Assembly: GCF_010729895.1 (NCBI RefSeq)
Contig: NZ_AP022612.1
Coordinates: 806,001 to 870,000 of the forward strand
DNA: 64,000 bases
From: Mycolicibacterium confluentis
Lineage (GTDB): Bacteria; Actinomycetota; Actinomycetes; Mycobacteriales; Mycobacteriaceae
Direction of reading: 5' to 3'
Shown: positions 18,777-26,971 of the stretch, one piece after another
How positions within the stretch are numbered: position 1 is the first letter of the stretch
Layout: every line of letters starts with the position of its first letter
Notes under the pieces: model-generated
The model's input: the letters and a program-made list of their open reading frames with translations, nothing else
The model's database searches: none
Told to the model about the DNA's origin: nothing
Program-made: the position numbers and the translations under genes

Positions 18777-19865
18777 CTAGTCCTGGGCGTGCCGCCGCGG
18801 CGGGCGCCGGTACTGCCGGTGCGTGTCGCCGTCCTCGGCCGACGAGCCGCGGTAGCGCACGTTCGAGTACGGCAGATGGGTGCTGCCGCCGGTCGCCGGT
18901 GGCCGGCGGCGCGGCGCCGAGCCGTAGTCGTAGGAGTCGCGTGAATACGGCTCGTCCAAGGGCGGATACCGGTCGGGCCGCGGACGGGGACGGTCATACC
19001 GGTCATACGAATCTCGGGGCTCATACGGCGGCCGCGGCTGACGCGGTTCGCGACGGCTCTCCGGCGGCGGGGGAGTGCGCCGTCCCGGCTCGCGGGGTAC
19101 GCGCCGGCGCGGGGGAGGGCTGTCGGCGATGTCGTCGAGATCGCGCGCGTGAGTGGGCCGCCGGCGCGACGGGCGCACGGGTTCGGCGCCGTCCGGGGCG
19201 GGCGGACGCACATGGCGGGATTTCGACGGCGCGGTGCGCCTCGGGTTGGGCCGCCTGCGGGGTTCGGCCGTGGTGTCGCGGTCGATGGCGTGCTTGCGTG
19301 GTTCGGCGTCCGCGGGACGCGGCGTGGTGAGTGCCGCGACGCGCGCCTTGAGCGCGGCAAGGACACCCGCGCCTGCGGCCACCGTCGCGGCTTTCTTCGC
19401 CCTCGCCGACGTGCCCTCGGCGGGTGTCCGTGCAGCCGAACCGAAGTACCACCGGGCCATTCCGATCAACAGCACGATCACCGATGTGGTGAACATCAGC
19501 AGGAACCGCTCGATGAGCGGATAGCCACAGTTGATCAGGATGTCTTTGAGGCCGTCGATATTCGCGTGATGGAACAGGTAGTACGTGGTGGGGACCGCCG
19601 CGAACAGGATCAGCGGCGGCTGCACCACCGCCGTGAAGAGGCCGTCCTGACGTACGGCCAGCACCGCGGCCACACACCCGAGCAGATACATGGCGGCGAA
19701 GACACCGCCGAGTTCGCGGTTGCCGGAACCGGCGTCAAATGCGAAGCCGATCGCCGTGCCGACCAGCGCGATGACAACCGCGCCCCACCACGGCACACCG
19801 GCGATGTTCGGGTGAGCCGAGCGATGTTCGGCGGGTACCGACGACCTCGCAGACTGCGCTGACAC
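18777..19865 (-). CDS. DUF6542 membrane protein with long Arg/Pro-rich tail
   Basis: 362 residues; four hydrophobic helices in the first 130 or so residues (for example WWGAVVIALVGTAIGFAF and FLLMFTTSVIVLLIGM), then a disordered tail of about 220 residues dominated by Arg, Pro, Asp and Tyr, with repeated YDRYDR and RPRPD stretches. Corresponds to Rv1111c. The basic tail should be cytosolic and might contact nucleic acid or the divisome; this is a guess from composition. Divergent from ychF across 187 bases and convergent with the GH16 gene (39 bases). Confidence 0.8.
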   Translation of the reverse strand: MSAQSARSSVPAEHRSAHPNIAGVPWWGAVVIALVGTAIGFAFDAGSGNRELGGVFAAMYLLGCVAAVLAVRQDGLFTAVVQPPLILFAAVPTTYYLFHHANIDGLKDILINCGYPLIERFLLMFTTSVIVLLIGMARWYFGSAARTPAEGTSARAKKAATVAAGAGVLAALKARVAALTTPRPADAEPRKHAIDRDTTAEPRRRPNPRRTAPSKSRHVRPPAPDGAEPVRPSRRRPTHARDLDDIADSPPPRRRVPREPGRRTPPPPESRREPRQPRPPYEPRDSYDRYDRPRPRPDRYPPLDEPYSRDSYDYGSAPRRRPPATGGSTHLPYSNVRYRGSSAEDGDTHRQYRRPPRRHAQD

Positions 19866-19954
19866 ACGTAGACCGTACCGGCTGAGGCTGAGGTAGGGCT
19901 GATGGCGGGCGGCGTACGAATGTGGTGCCGATCACTGTGCGGGTGTTTCTGCGT

Positions 19955-20010
19955 GAGCGGCCACTGCGGTACGGGTTCGATCGGCGTGTCGCGTACCGGA
20001 TTGGCCGCTC
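19955..20010. other. long inverted repeat in the ychF leader
   Basis: GAGCGGCCA (19955-19963) pairs with TGGCCGCTC (20002-20010) and, inside it, CGGTACG (19967-19973) pairs with CGTACCG (19992-19998). It sits 43 bases before the ychF start, in the divergent region with the DUF6542 gene. It could be an RNA leader structure or a DNA operator. Confidence 0.5.
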
Positions 20011-20052
20011 GTGGCAGGTTCGGTGCTCGCGGCGCTCTAGACTTGTCATCCC

Positions 20053-21135
20053 GTGAGCCTCAACCTGGGAATCGTCGGTCTGCCCAACGTCGGAAAGTCC
20101 ACGCTGTTCAATGCGTTGACGCACAATGACGTGCTCGCGGCCAACTACCCGTTCGCGACCATCGAGCCCAACGAGGGCGTCGTCCCGCTGCCCGATCCCC
20201 GGCTCGACAAGCTGGCTGACATCTTCGGCTCGGAGAAGACCGTGCCCGCGCCTGTGACGTTCGTCGACATCGCAGGCATCGTGAAGGGCGCCTCCGAAGG
20301 CGCCGGGCTGGGCAACAAGTTTCTGGCCAACATCCGCGAGTGCGATGCCATCTGTCAGGTGGTCCGGGCCTTCGCCGACGACGACGTCGTGCACGTCGAC
20401 GGTCGGGTCGACCCTCGCTCGGACATCGAGGTCATCGAGACCGAGCTGATCCTGGCGGACATGCAGACCCTGGAGAAGGCGCTGCCGCGGCTGGAGAAAG
20501 AGGCGCGCAACAACAAGGAGCGCAAGCCGGTTCTGGATGCCGCGGTGGCGGCTCAGGCCGTGCTCGACAGCGGTAAGACGCTGTTCGCTGCCGGCTCTGC
20601 AGTGCCCGATGCGGCGCTGCTCAAAGAGCTCAACCTGATGACCACCAAGCCGTTCCTGTACGTCTTCAACGCCGACGAGTCGGTGCTGACCGACGAAGCG
20701 AAGAAGGCCGAGCTGCGTGAGCTGGTGGCGCCGGCCGACGCGGTGTTCCTGGACGCCAAGATCGAGGCCGAACTGCAGGAGCTCGACGACGAGTCGGCGG
20801 CCGAACTGCTCGAGTCCATCGGCCAGACCGAGCGCGGCCTGGATGCGTTGGCGCGCGCCGGTTTCCACACGCTGAAGCTGCAGACCTATCTCACCGCTGG
20901 GCCCAAGGAGGCGCGGGCGTGGACCATCCACCAGGGTGACACAGCGCCCAAGGCCGCCGGGGTGATCCACACCGACTTCGAGAAGGGCTTCATCAAGGCC
21001 GAGGTCGTCTCGTTCGACGATCTGGTCGAGGCCGGGTCGATGGCTGCGGCCAAGGCCGCGGGCAAGGTTCGGATAGAGGGCAAGGACTACGTCATGGTCG
21101 ACGGCGACGTGGTCGAGTTCAGGTTCAATGTCTGA
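20053..21135 (+). CDS. ychF: redox-regulated ATPase YchF
   Basis: 360 residues, GTG start. P-loop GLPNVGKST (residues 7-15), switch region DIAGIVKGASEGAGLGN, and the NKxD position altered to NADE, the YchF form that makes the Obg-family protein prefer ATP over GTP. The C-terminal TGS-like domain (about 275-360) ends in VMVDGDVVEFRFNV. It binds ribosomes and takes part in translation and oxidative stress responses. Homologue of Rv1112. It overlaps the next gene by 8 bases. Confidence 0.96.
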   Translation: MSLNLGIVGLPNVGKSTLFNALTHNDVLAANYPFATIEPNEGVVPLPDPRLDKLADIFGSEKTVPAPVTFVDIAGIVKGASEGAGLGNKFLANIRECDAICQVVRAFADDDVVHVDGRVDPRSDIEVIETELILADMQTLEKALPRLEKEARNNKERKPVLDAAVAAQAVLDSGKTLFAAGSAVPDAALLKELNLMTTKPFLYVFNADESVLTDEAKKAELRELVAPADAVFLDAKIEAELQELDDESAAELLESIGQTERGLDALARAGFHTLKLQTYLTAGPKEARAWTIHQGDTAPKAAGVIHTDFEKGFIKAEVVSFDDLVEAGSMAAAKAAGKVRIEGKDYVMVDGDVVEFRFNV

Positions 21136-21484
21136 CGTTCTGCCGCCGTGTCCGGCGTGTGCGAGTGAGTTCACCTACGAGTCGGGTGCGCTGCTGGTCT
21201 GCCCGATGTGTGCCCACGAGTGGGCGCCGGGTGTTGACGAGGCCAGCGAGTCCGGTGGTGTCGTCGCAGATTCGGTGGGCAACCCACTGGCCGATGGCGA
21301 CACCGTGACCATCGTCAAGAGTCTGAAGGTCAAGGGCGCCGGCGGTGGGGTCGTGAAGATCGGCACCAAGGTGCGCGGCATCCGCCTGATCTCCGATGGC
21401 GTGGGTGACCACGACATCGAGGCGAAGGTGCCGGGGTTTGGGCAGATGCAGTTGAAGTCGAGCGTGGTGAAGAAGGTTCTCTGA
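21128..21484 (+). CDS. zinc-ribbon protein of the PhnA/YjdM family
   Basis: 118 residues. The N-terminal zinc ribbon has CPAC and CPMC separated by 13 residues, followed by HEW. The C-terminal domain (about 55-118) contains DGDTVTIVKSLKVKG and IRLI, the small barrel of YjdM. The family was once named after phosphonate use but has no proven role there. It starts inside the ychF stop region (8-bp overlap), so it is co-translated with it; this pairing is not general and adds no clear function. Confidence 0.85.
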   Translation: MSDVLPPCPACASEFTYESGALLVCPMCAHEWAPGVDEASESGGVVADSVGNPLADGDTVTIVKSLKVKGAGGGVVKIGTKVRGIRLISDGVGDHDIEAKVPGFGQMQLKSSVVKKVL

Positions 21485-21601
21485 GACGAACGGTGACGTT
21501 GTTCGACAACGACAGCCAGCGGAGTTCCGCTTCATCGCGTAGTCGGGGGAAGAACAGCGCCACTGCGCAACGTGTCGGTGGTCGCGCCTAGCGTGCGTGG
21601 C

Positions 21602-22000
21602 GTGAAGCTTGTTTCCATCCGAATCATCACCGCCGACGTCAAGCTCCTCGTCTCGTTCTACGAGTTGGTCACTGGAGCCGAGGCGGTCTGGGCCAACGAA
21701 CTGTTCGCCGAGATTCCCACAGCGGCGGGCACGCTGGCGATCGGCAGCGACAAGACCGTACCGATTGTCGGCGTAGGGTCCGCCGAACCCGCGGCCAACC
21801 GGAGCATGATCGTCGAGTTCATCGTCGACGACGTAGACGCCGAATATGAGCGCCTCCGCGGTCATGTGGAAGAGGTCGTCACCGAGCCGACAACGATGCC
21901 ATGGGGTAACCGGGCACTGCTGTTCCGCGATCCCGACGGGAACCTCGTCAATCTGTTCACTCCCGTCACTGATCAGGCCCGGGCCAAGTTTGGGATCTAG
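21602..22000 (+). CDS. VOC-superfamily (glyoxalase/bleomycin resistance-like) protein
   Basis: 132 residues from GTG 21602 (MKLVSIRII); an in-frame GTG at 21572 would add ten residues. The paired beta-alpha-beta-beta-beta modules are visible: KLVSIRIITADVKLLVSFYE at the front and TMPWGNRALLFRDPDGNLVNLF at the end, where RDPDGN..N.F is the hallmark of the second module. The fold carries dioxygenases, isomerases and drug-binding proteins. The usual metal ligands are not all clear, so it might be a binding protein. Apparently monocistronic. Confidence 0.75.
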   Translation: MKLVSIRIITADVKLLVSFYELVTGAEAVWANELFAEIPTAAGTLAIGSDKTVPIVGVGSAEPAANRSMIVEFIVDDVDAEYERLRGHVEEVVTEPTTMPWGNRALLFRDPDGNLVNLFTPVTDQARAKFGI

Positions 22001-22466
22001 ACCGCGCCGAGGTGACGCGGTACGGCGATGCTCGCAGTCGAGGACGGTGTGCTCGGTGGGCCACGCCCGCTGACGCCGAGGCTTAACCCGCTGCGAGCCC
22101 GACCGGCGTGTCGCCGCAGACGTTTAAGTGTCGCGGTGGAGCACGGGGGGAGTGGCGCGTCGCCGAACAGGTGGGTCGGGTGACGTGTTGCCGAAGATCG
22201 TCGGCGGTGGTCCGCGTGCGCTGCCCGACGACGTGCGCCTCGATCTGATGCTCGTTGAGCACCGAATCTCGACGATGGCACCGCCTTACTGCGCTATCAG
22301 CCCCGTCGGTGAGACGGCCGCGATCGTCAGTCATGAGATGACCCGGAGGCTGTCCGGGCGGCGTCCCTCCGCCGGTCGGAGCGCGGCTGACACAATGTGG
22401 AACAGCGCCGCGTCAGTGGCGCGGCCCGCTCACCGTGAGAGCGGGAGACGAAAGGATCCGCAGCAG
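22001..22466. other. 466-base region without a supported gene
   Basis: Open frames exist on both strands but none shows a known motif, a convincing ribosome site or a consistent codon pattern. The 3' part must hold the promoter and leader of the GNAT gene. Nothing else is recognised. Confidence 0.5.
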
Positions 22467-23036
22467 TTGGCTTTCCGTATCAGGCGCGCGTCCGGCGCCG
22501 ACCTGGACGCTGCGGCCAGCACGCTCGTCGCGGCGTTCGACTCCTACGCCTGGACGCGGTGGTCGATCCCGCAGGATGACTACGAGAATCGGCTGGCCCA
22601 GCTGCAGCGGATGTATCTGGGTTACGCCCTCGATGAGGGCATCGTGCTGGTCGACGACGAAGACCGCGGAGTGATCGCCCTTCTGCCGCCAGACGTCTCC
22701 GCGCCGTCGGCGGACTTCCAGGAACGGGTGGCAGAACTGCACGGTGAACGGCTGGAAGCGGTCGCGGCGGTGGACATTCCGCCCCACCCGGCCGGCGCCT
22801 GGAATCTGGCCACCGTCGGGGTTCATCCCAGGAGCCAGGGTGTCGGTCTCGGTGCCGCGCTGGTCCACGCTGGCGTAAGCGCTGCGCGCGAGGTGGATCC
22901 GGGCGCTGGCGTCGCACTCGAGACGTCCGATCTGCGCAACGTCGGACTCTATGAGCGTGCGGGATTCACCGTCACGGCGACGACGGTCATTGTTGACGGA
23001 CCAGTGGTCTACTCCATGCAGTCCGTCGCGCCGTAG
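22467..23036 (+). CDS. GNAT family N-acetyltransferase
   Basis: 189 residues from a TTG at 22467 with AAAGGA about ten bases upstream; the open frame continues back to 22128 but without conserved sequence. The GNAT fold is clear from FRIRRASGADLDAAAS at the N-terminus and motif A NLATVGVHPRSQGVGLGAALV (R/Q-x-x-G-x-G acetyl-CoA loop), then LETSDLRNVGLYERAGF. It should move an acyl group from CoA to an amine; substrate unknown. It stands alone, convergent with the remnant at 23079. Confidence 0.8.
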   Translation: MAFRIRRASGADLDAAASTLVAAFDSYAWTRWSIPQDDYENRLAQLQRMYLGYALDEGIVLVDDEDRGVIALLPPDVSAPSADFQERVAELHGERLEAVAAVDIPPHPAGAWNLATVGVHPRSQGVGLGAALVHAGVSAAREVDPGAGVALETSDLRNVGLYERAGFTVTATTVIVDGPVVYSMQSVAP

Positions 23037-23078
23037 TCGTAAACCGGCGTTGCATCCCTGGCCCGGCACGTCTCGGCG

Positions 23079-23205
23079 GGCATGTACGGGCACCCGCTTC
23101 CAGCCGAAGACATTGGGCATCTTCACCCGCTCCAGTTGGTCGGCGTCGACCTCATAGTCGGGGATGAGGTCCAACAGCACGTCAAGGGCGATGCGCCGTC
23201 GCCGC
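23079..23205 (-). pseudogene. cytochrome P450 C-terminal remnant
   Basis: The minus-strand frame here reads RRRIALDVLLDLIPDYEVD, then LERVKMPNVFGWKRVPV, which matches the last 45 or so residues of mycobacterial P450s (the region after the haem-Cys loop). The rest of the P450 is absent: immediately upstream the sequence switches, in another frame, to the first codons of a methyltransferase. No stop directly follows VPV, so the end is altered too. It cannot bind haem. Confidence 0.65.
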
Positions 23206-23323
23206 AACCGATGTCGAGGACGTCCTCGGAGCCCGACGGGGTCAGCAGGGACAGTGCTTCGGCGGCCATCTGCGGCTGCAACCCACTGACCGCGGAGTAT
23301 CCGGCACCGTCCCAGTCGGCCAT
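23191..23323 (-). pseudogene. truncated SAM-dependent methyltransferase, 5' end only
   Basis: The ATG at 23323 comes one base after the stop of the Vgb-like gene and opens about 43 codons ending in the SAM-binding motif EDVLDIGCGDG. After GDG the sequence passes out of frame into P450 sequence. A complete enzyme would need 200 or more residues. A deletion joining two genes is the simple explanation. Confidence 0.7.
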
Positions 23324-23324
23324 G

Positions 23325-24239
23325 TCAGAACTCGATTCGTCCGATCGAGTTGCCGCCCTTGTTGGTGAACCACAGGTCGGTGCCGTCCGGGCCCGACTTG
23401 ATGTCGAACGGGCCCTCGACGTCCGGTGGCGCCCCGAAGAACTGCCAGGCTTCCGGCGCGCCGGGTTGGTGACGGACGATCGTGTTGGCCGCGGTGTCGG
23501 CGAACCACACCGCGCCGTCGGGGCCCACCCACACGCCGTCGGGTTCACGAAGTCGCTCGTCGGTGACGTGCACCGCGGAGTCGACGGGGTAGGCGGGGTC
23601 GAAGGACAACAGCCCCGCGGGTTCTCGCGTGGTGACCCACAGCCGACCGTCGGCGGTCTGGGCCCAGGCTCGGGGACTGCCCGCCAGCGGAGCGACCGTG
23701 CCGACCACGCCCGTGGCCGGGTCCAGCACGCCCAGCGTGTTCGACGTCGAGTTCACCCACCAGACCTGTCCCTCGGGTGTCACGAACAGCGCGGCGGGCC
23801 CGGAGATGGATTCGGCGTGGAAAAGCTGCAGCGACGCGACGGGGTCGGCGGCGGTCGGGTCCAGTGCGCCGATCGCCTCGGCGCCCCGCAGCGAGAACCA
23901 CAGGCGGCCATCGGGTCCCGACTTGAGTGCGACGGGACGGCTGCCCGCGGGCAGGGGATGGGTGCTCATGCTCGCGGCCGGATCGGGCGCGCCGGGGTCG
24001 ATGGCGACCAGGGCGTCGGAGCCCAGGCTGGTGAACCACACCCGCCCGTCGGCGGCGGGAAAGATGTTGGCGGGGAACTTGACCGCCCCCGCCGGATCGG
24101 CGAACGTCTCGACGACGTCACCGCGGACGCGCCCGACCGTGCTGTCGCCGATGTTGGTGAACCACACGTCGCCTGCGCCCGCGATGAGTCCCGACGGCGC
24201 ATTCAGGGCGGGACTGCGCACGACGCTGATCTTGTTCAC
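23325..24239 (-). CDS. Vgb-like (streptogramin lyase type) beta-propeller protein
   Basis: 304 residues with at least six repeats built around VWFTN or LWFS (for example GDVWFTNIGDSTVG, GRVWFTSLGSDALVA, GRLWFSLRGAEAIGA, AVWFADTAANTIV, DLWFTNKGGNSIG), the seven-bladed propeller of virginiamycin B lyase. No signal peptide, so cytosolic. True Vgb opens the ring of type B streptogramins with a Mg2+ and catalytic His; no His stands in an obvious equivalent spot apart from FHAES, so enzyme activity is not assured. It was followed by a methyltransferase gene, now truncated. Confidence 0.75.
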   Translation of the reverse strand: MNKISVVRSPALNAPSGLIAGAGDVWFTNIGDSTVGRVRGDVVETFADPAGAVKFPANIFPAADGRVWFTSLGSDALVAIDPGAPDPAASMSTHPLPAGSRPVALKSGPDGRLWFSLRGAEAIGALDPTAADPVASLQLFHAESISGPAALFVTPEGQVWWVNSTSNTLGVLDPATGVVGTVAPLAGSPRAWAQTADGRLWVTTREPAGLLSFDPAYPVDSAVHVTDERLREPDGVWVGPDGAVWFADTAANTIVRHQPGAPEAWQFFGAPPDVEGPFDIKSGPDGTDLWFTNKGGNSIGRIEF

Positions 24240-24384
24240 GCCGTCAGCGTAGGACCGCAGCCCTTCGCACCCGCCGAAACCGAGATCTGGGCGCGAACAT
24301 CACTGATCGTGGCATCCATATGTCGGTTCGGGCGAGTGATGAGGTGGGCGCAAGGGGTGGGCAAAAGGGAACCGGGTGTGGCCC

Positions 24385-25089
24385 TCAGACGGTGATCTCG
24401 ATCTCGCGGCCCAACGCGTACCCCGCCGTCAACGGCAGCACGTCACCACTCCAGAACGACCCCGGGTCGAAGTAGTTCTCGCGCTTCTCGGTGACCAGCA
24501 GTCCCATCTCCTCGTAGGTGATCGCGACCGTCTCCGCGCAGTAGGCCGTCTCGAGGCCCGTGGCTCGGCGCTGGCTCTTGTCCTGCTCCGCGGACTGCTG
24601 AACCTTCCTGTGCAGCAACGGGATTCCGCGCGTCCAATCGGCCCTGGTCGGCAGCCGTCCGCGCATCCAGCGGCCCGTGAGGCGGGCGGTGCTGGGGAAC
24701 GGGGTCCCGTCCATCCGGGCGATCACCTTCAGCAGCAGATCCTCCTGCTCGCGACTGGCGTACGGGCTCAGTTGGCGCAGCCAGCAGCGCTGCTGGTACT
24801 TGCCCGTCCACTGCTCGACGGCCGCGCGAAGGTCGTTCAACTGCACGCCGCGGTGATTGGTGCCGGTCCAGTAGTCCAACAGCTTGTCGCCCAGTTCGGC
24901 ATGCCAGATCAACGGTGGCAGATCGTCGATCGCGACGGTCATCCCGACGTGGTTGACGGGGCTGTTGGTCAGGGTCTGGATCGCGCGGTCGGGCCCGGAC
25001 CCGCCGCGGAACAGCCAGATGTCGCCGGTGCGGCTGGATTCGAGCGCCTGCTCGAGGGTGGCGCGTCCTGCGCTTGTGCTCGCCATCAC
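24385..25089 (-). CDS. permuted papain-fold (YiiX/LRAT-like NlpC/P60) protein
   Basis: 234 residues. TGDIWLFRG near residue 21, SPVNHVGMTVAID near 43 (candidate catalytic His) and a late AYCAETVAITYEEMG (candidate catalytic Cys, near 187) follow the order His then Cys found in circularly permuted NlpC/P60 proteins such as YiiX. The family includes amidases and lipid acyltransferases. No signal peptide was found, so it may act on lipids inside the cell rather than on the wall. The first residues MMASTS offer two starts. Monocistronic, divergent from a 55-residue membrane protein. Confidence 0.6.
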   Translation of the reverse strand: MMASTSAGRATLEQALESSRTGDIWLFRGGSGPDRAIQTLTNSPVNHVGMTVAIDDLPPLIWHAELGDKLLDYWTGTNHRGVQLNDLRAAVEQWTGKYQQRCWLRQLSPYASREQEDLLLKVIARMDGTPFPSTARLTGRWMRGRLPTRADWTRGIPLLHRKVQQSAEQDKSQRRATGLETAYCAETVAITYEEMGLLVTEKRENYFDPGSFWSGDVLPLTAGYALGREIEITV

Positions 25090-25115
25090 CTGCGCAGCTT
25101 AGGCACACTGTCGGG

Positions 25116-25283
25116 ATGCGCAACGTGTGGAAGTGGATCGGCCTCGCCGGTGTCGTGGGTGTGACTGCGGGTGGCGTGCTGGTCGCCCGTGACCAACGGC
25201 GGCGTGCCGCCTACACGCCCAACGACATTCGGGCCCGCCTACATCAACGGCTCGCCGATGCCGAGCGCACCGAGCGCGACTGA
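25116..25283 (+). CDS. small single-span membrane protein
   Basis: 55 residues from the ATG at 25116. One hydrophobic helix (WIGLAGVVGVTAGGVLVA, about residues 7-24) precedes a basic cytosolic segment RDQRRRAAY and a helical, charged end RARLHQRLADAERTER. The start is set by a 26-base gap to the divergent gene. Codon use is that of the neighbours. No family recognised. It ends eight bases before the convergent TetR gene. Confidence 0.65.
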   Translation: MRNVWKWIGLAGVVGVTAGGVLVARDQRRRAAYTPNDIRARLHQRLADAERTERD

Positions 25284-25291
25284 GACGGTCC

Positions 25292-25912
25292 TCAGGTGTT
25301 CTCCAGGGCGCGCTTCCACATCTGGGTGAGCACATCGGTGAGCACCTTGGGATCGGCGGCCTTGTCGCCGTGCAGCGTCGCGTCGATGATCGCCCGGTGC
25401 ACCTGAGCCTCCACGCCGGAGACCAGGAGTTCGGCCACCAGGCCGCGGTGTTCGTTCGCGACGCCGACGCGCTCCAGATGCCAGGCGACCTCCTCGGCGA
25501 TCAACCCGTCGATCCGGTACTGCTGCTCCTCGAGTTCCTCTGACCGCGGCGCACTGTCGTAGAGAAGATGATGCAGATGGAATTGCTCGACATGCATGCG
25601 CACGATCACGTCGATCACCATCCGCAGCGACTCCTCCAGATCGGGCCTGGTGTCGCGCATCCGTTTGAAGGTGACCGTGATCAGGGTGGAGCCGCCGGCC
25701 AGGTGCTGTTCGGCCAGGGCGTAGAGCAGCGCGTCCTTGTCCGGAAAGTAGTGGTACAGCGTGCCGATCGAGATGCCCGCGGCGTCGGCCACCTTGTTGG
25801 TGGTGGTTCCGGCATAGCCCAGTTCCGAGAAGATCTCCTCGGCGATCGTCAAAATCTTGTCGTAGGTATCACGCGACCTCTGCTGGCGCGGTTCAACCCG
25901 TGGTTTTGCCAT
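25292..25912 (-). CDS. TetR family transcriptional regulator
   Basis: 206 residues from ATG 25912 (MAKPRVEPRQQRS). Helix-turn-helix region AEEIFSELGYAGTTTNKVADAAGISIGTLYHYFPDKDALLYAL spans about residues 20-65 and is entirely typical; the C-terminal ligand domain has no recognisable pocket motif. A perfect 14-bp palindrome about 50 bases upstream (25961-25974) is a candidate operator, pointing to autoregulation. The alpha/beta hydrolase gene upstream reads in the same direction and may be co-regulated. Confidence 0.85.
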   Translation of the reverse strand: MAKPRVEPRQQRSRDTYDKILTIAEEIFSELGYAGTTTNKVADAAGISIGTLYHYFPDKDALLYALAEQHLAGGSTLITVTFKRMRDTRPDLEESLRMVIDVIVRMHVEQFHLHHLLYDSAPRSEELEEQQYRIDGLIAEEVAWHLERVGVANEHRGLVAELLVSGVEAQVHRAIIDATLHGDKAADPKVLTDVLTQMWKRALENT

Positions 25913-25960
25913 GCTGCGGCTCCACAACCAAAAAAGTGAATTCTGCTCGAATACACACTA

Positions 25961-25974
25961 TCGCGACGTCGCGA
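25961..25974. promoter_or_regulatory. 14-bp perfect palindrome, candidate TetR operator
   Basis: TCGCGACGTCGCGA lies 48 bases before the TetR start and 84 bases after the hydrolase stop. It is built from TCGCGA halves and is long enough for a TetR dimer. A chance GC-rich palindrome cannot be excluded. Confidence 0.45.
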
Positions 25975-26058
25975 CGAATGCGGCAGTTCAGGACATGCGC
26001 CGGGCAGATCGGGACATGTGCGGAGCCTGCAGGCTGAAACTCCGCGTCACCCGGGAAG

Positions 26059-26898
26059 TTACCGCGTGACGAATTCGACGACAACTTCGCTGAACGCGTC
26101 GTTGTCGTCCCCCGCCGCGGTGTGACCGGCATCGGCCAGTTCGACGAACTCCGCCCGGGGCACCTTGGCGAGGAAGTCGTTGACACCCTCGGCGCTGACG
26201 ACGTCGGAGAGCTTGCCTCGAATCAACAGGATGGGGATCTGCAGTCCGGCCGCGGCGGACTCGAGGCGATCTGAACGCTCGAAGGGGTTGTCGTCCGGCT
26301 TGGTCAGGAACGCCGGATCCCAGTGCCAGTACCACCGGCCGTCGCGCAGGCGCAGATTCTTCTTCAGTCCCTCGGGGCTGCGAGGTCTGGTTCGGTGCGG
26401 CAGGTACTCGGCCACGGCGTCGGCCGCCTCGTCGAGCGATTCGAAGCCGTGCACGTGGTTGAACATGAAATCGCGGATCCGCGCGCTGCCCGACTTCTCG
26501 AACTTGGGCACGACGTCGACGAGCACCAGTTTGGCGACCCGGCCGGGGCCGCCCTCGCTGGCGACCAGGATTCCGGTGAGGCCGCCCATGCTCGCGCCGA
26601 TCAGCGTCACAGGCCCGCCGATGGCGTCGATGATGCTCAGCACGTCACCGCTGAGCTTGTCCAAGGAGTAGTCCGCGCCGGGCGCGCGGTCGCTGTCGCC
26701 GTGGCCGCGCGTGTCCAACGCGACCACGTGAAAGCCCTGATCGGCGAGCACCTGGCCGGTGTTCTTCCAGGAGTGGCGATTCTGGCCGCCGCCGTGCAGC
26801 ATCAGAATCGAGGGGCGTTCACCGGGGGCATTCCACTCGTCGCCGACCAGCGTGACTTCGTCGACACCGGTGTATTCGACGGTCTGTGGGGTGCTCAC
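26059..26898 (-). CDS. alpha/beta hydrolase
   Basis: 279 residues. LMLHGGGQNRHSW gives the oxyanion loop, GASMGG (near residue 98) the nucleophile Ser, a late strand ILLIRG then DVV the likely acid, and DAGHTAAGDDN (near 258) the catalytic His. DTRGHGDSDR is also a family hallmark. Substrate unknown; members hydrolyse esters, epoxides, haloalkanes or C-C bonds. It has its own promoter opposite the TetR gene at 26972 (73 bases between the starts), which may regulate it. Confidence 0.85.
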   Translation of the reverse strand: MSTPQTVEYTGVDEVTLVGDEWNAPGERPSILMLHGGGQNRHSWKNTGQVLADQGFHVVALDTRGHGDSDRAPGADYSLDKLSGDVLSIIDAIGGPVTLIGASMGGLTGILVASEGGPGRVAKLVLVDVVPKFEKSGSARIRDFMFNHVHGFESLDEAADAVAEYLPHRTRPRSPEGLKKNLRLRDGRWYWHWDPAFLTKPDDNPFERSDRLESAAAGLQIPILLIRGKLSDVVSAEGVNDFLAKVPRAEFVELADAGHTAAGDDNDAFSEVVVEFVTR

Positions 26899-26971
26899 TC
26901 GCCTGACGTTACTTCGGCTACCTGCTCAGTCCGCACGCGGAGGGCGTCGCGCGTCGTTAAGATCCTGAGCC

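Noticed and set aside
22128..22466. N-terminal extension of the GNAT gene
   Set aside because: No conserved residues; the GNAT fold and an AAAGGA signal begin at 22467.
24298..24341. Inverted repeat CATCACT / AGTGATG
   Set aside because: Seven-base arms 30 bases apart are likely by chance at this length and no regulator is near.
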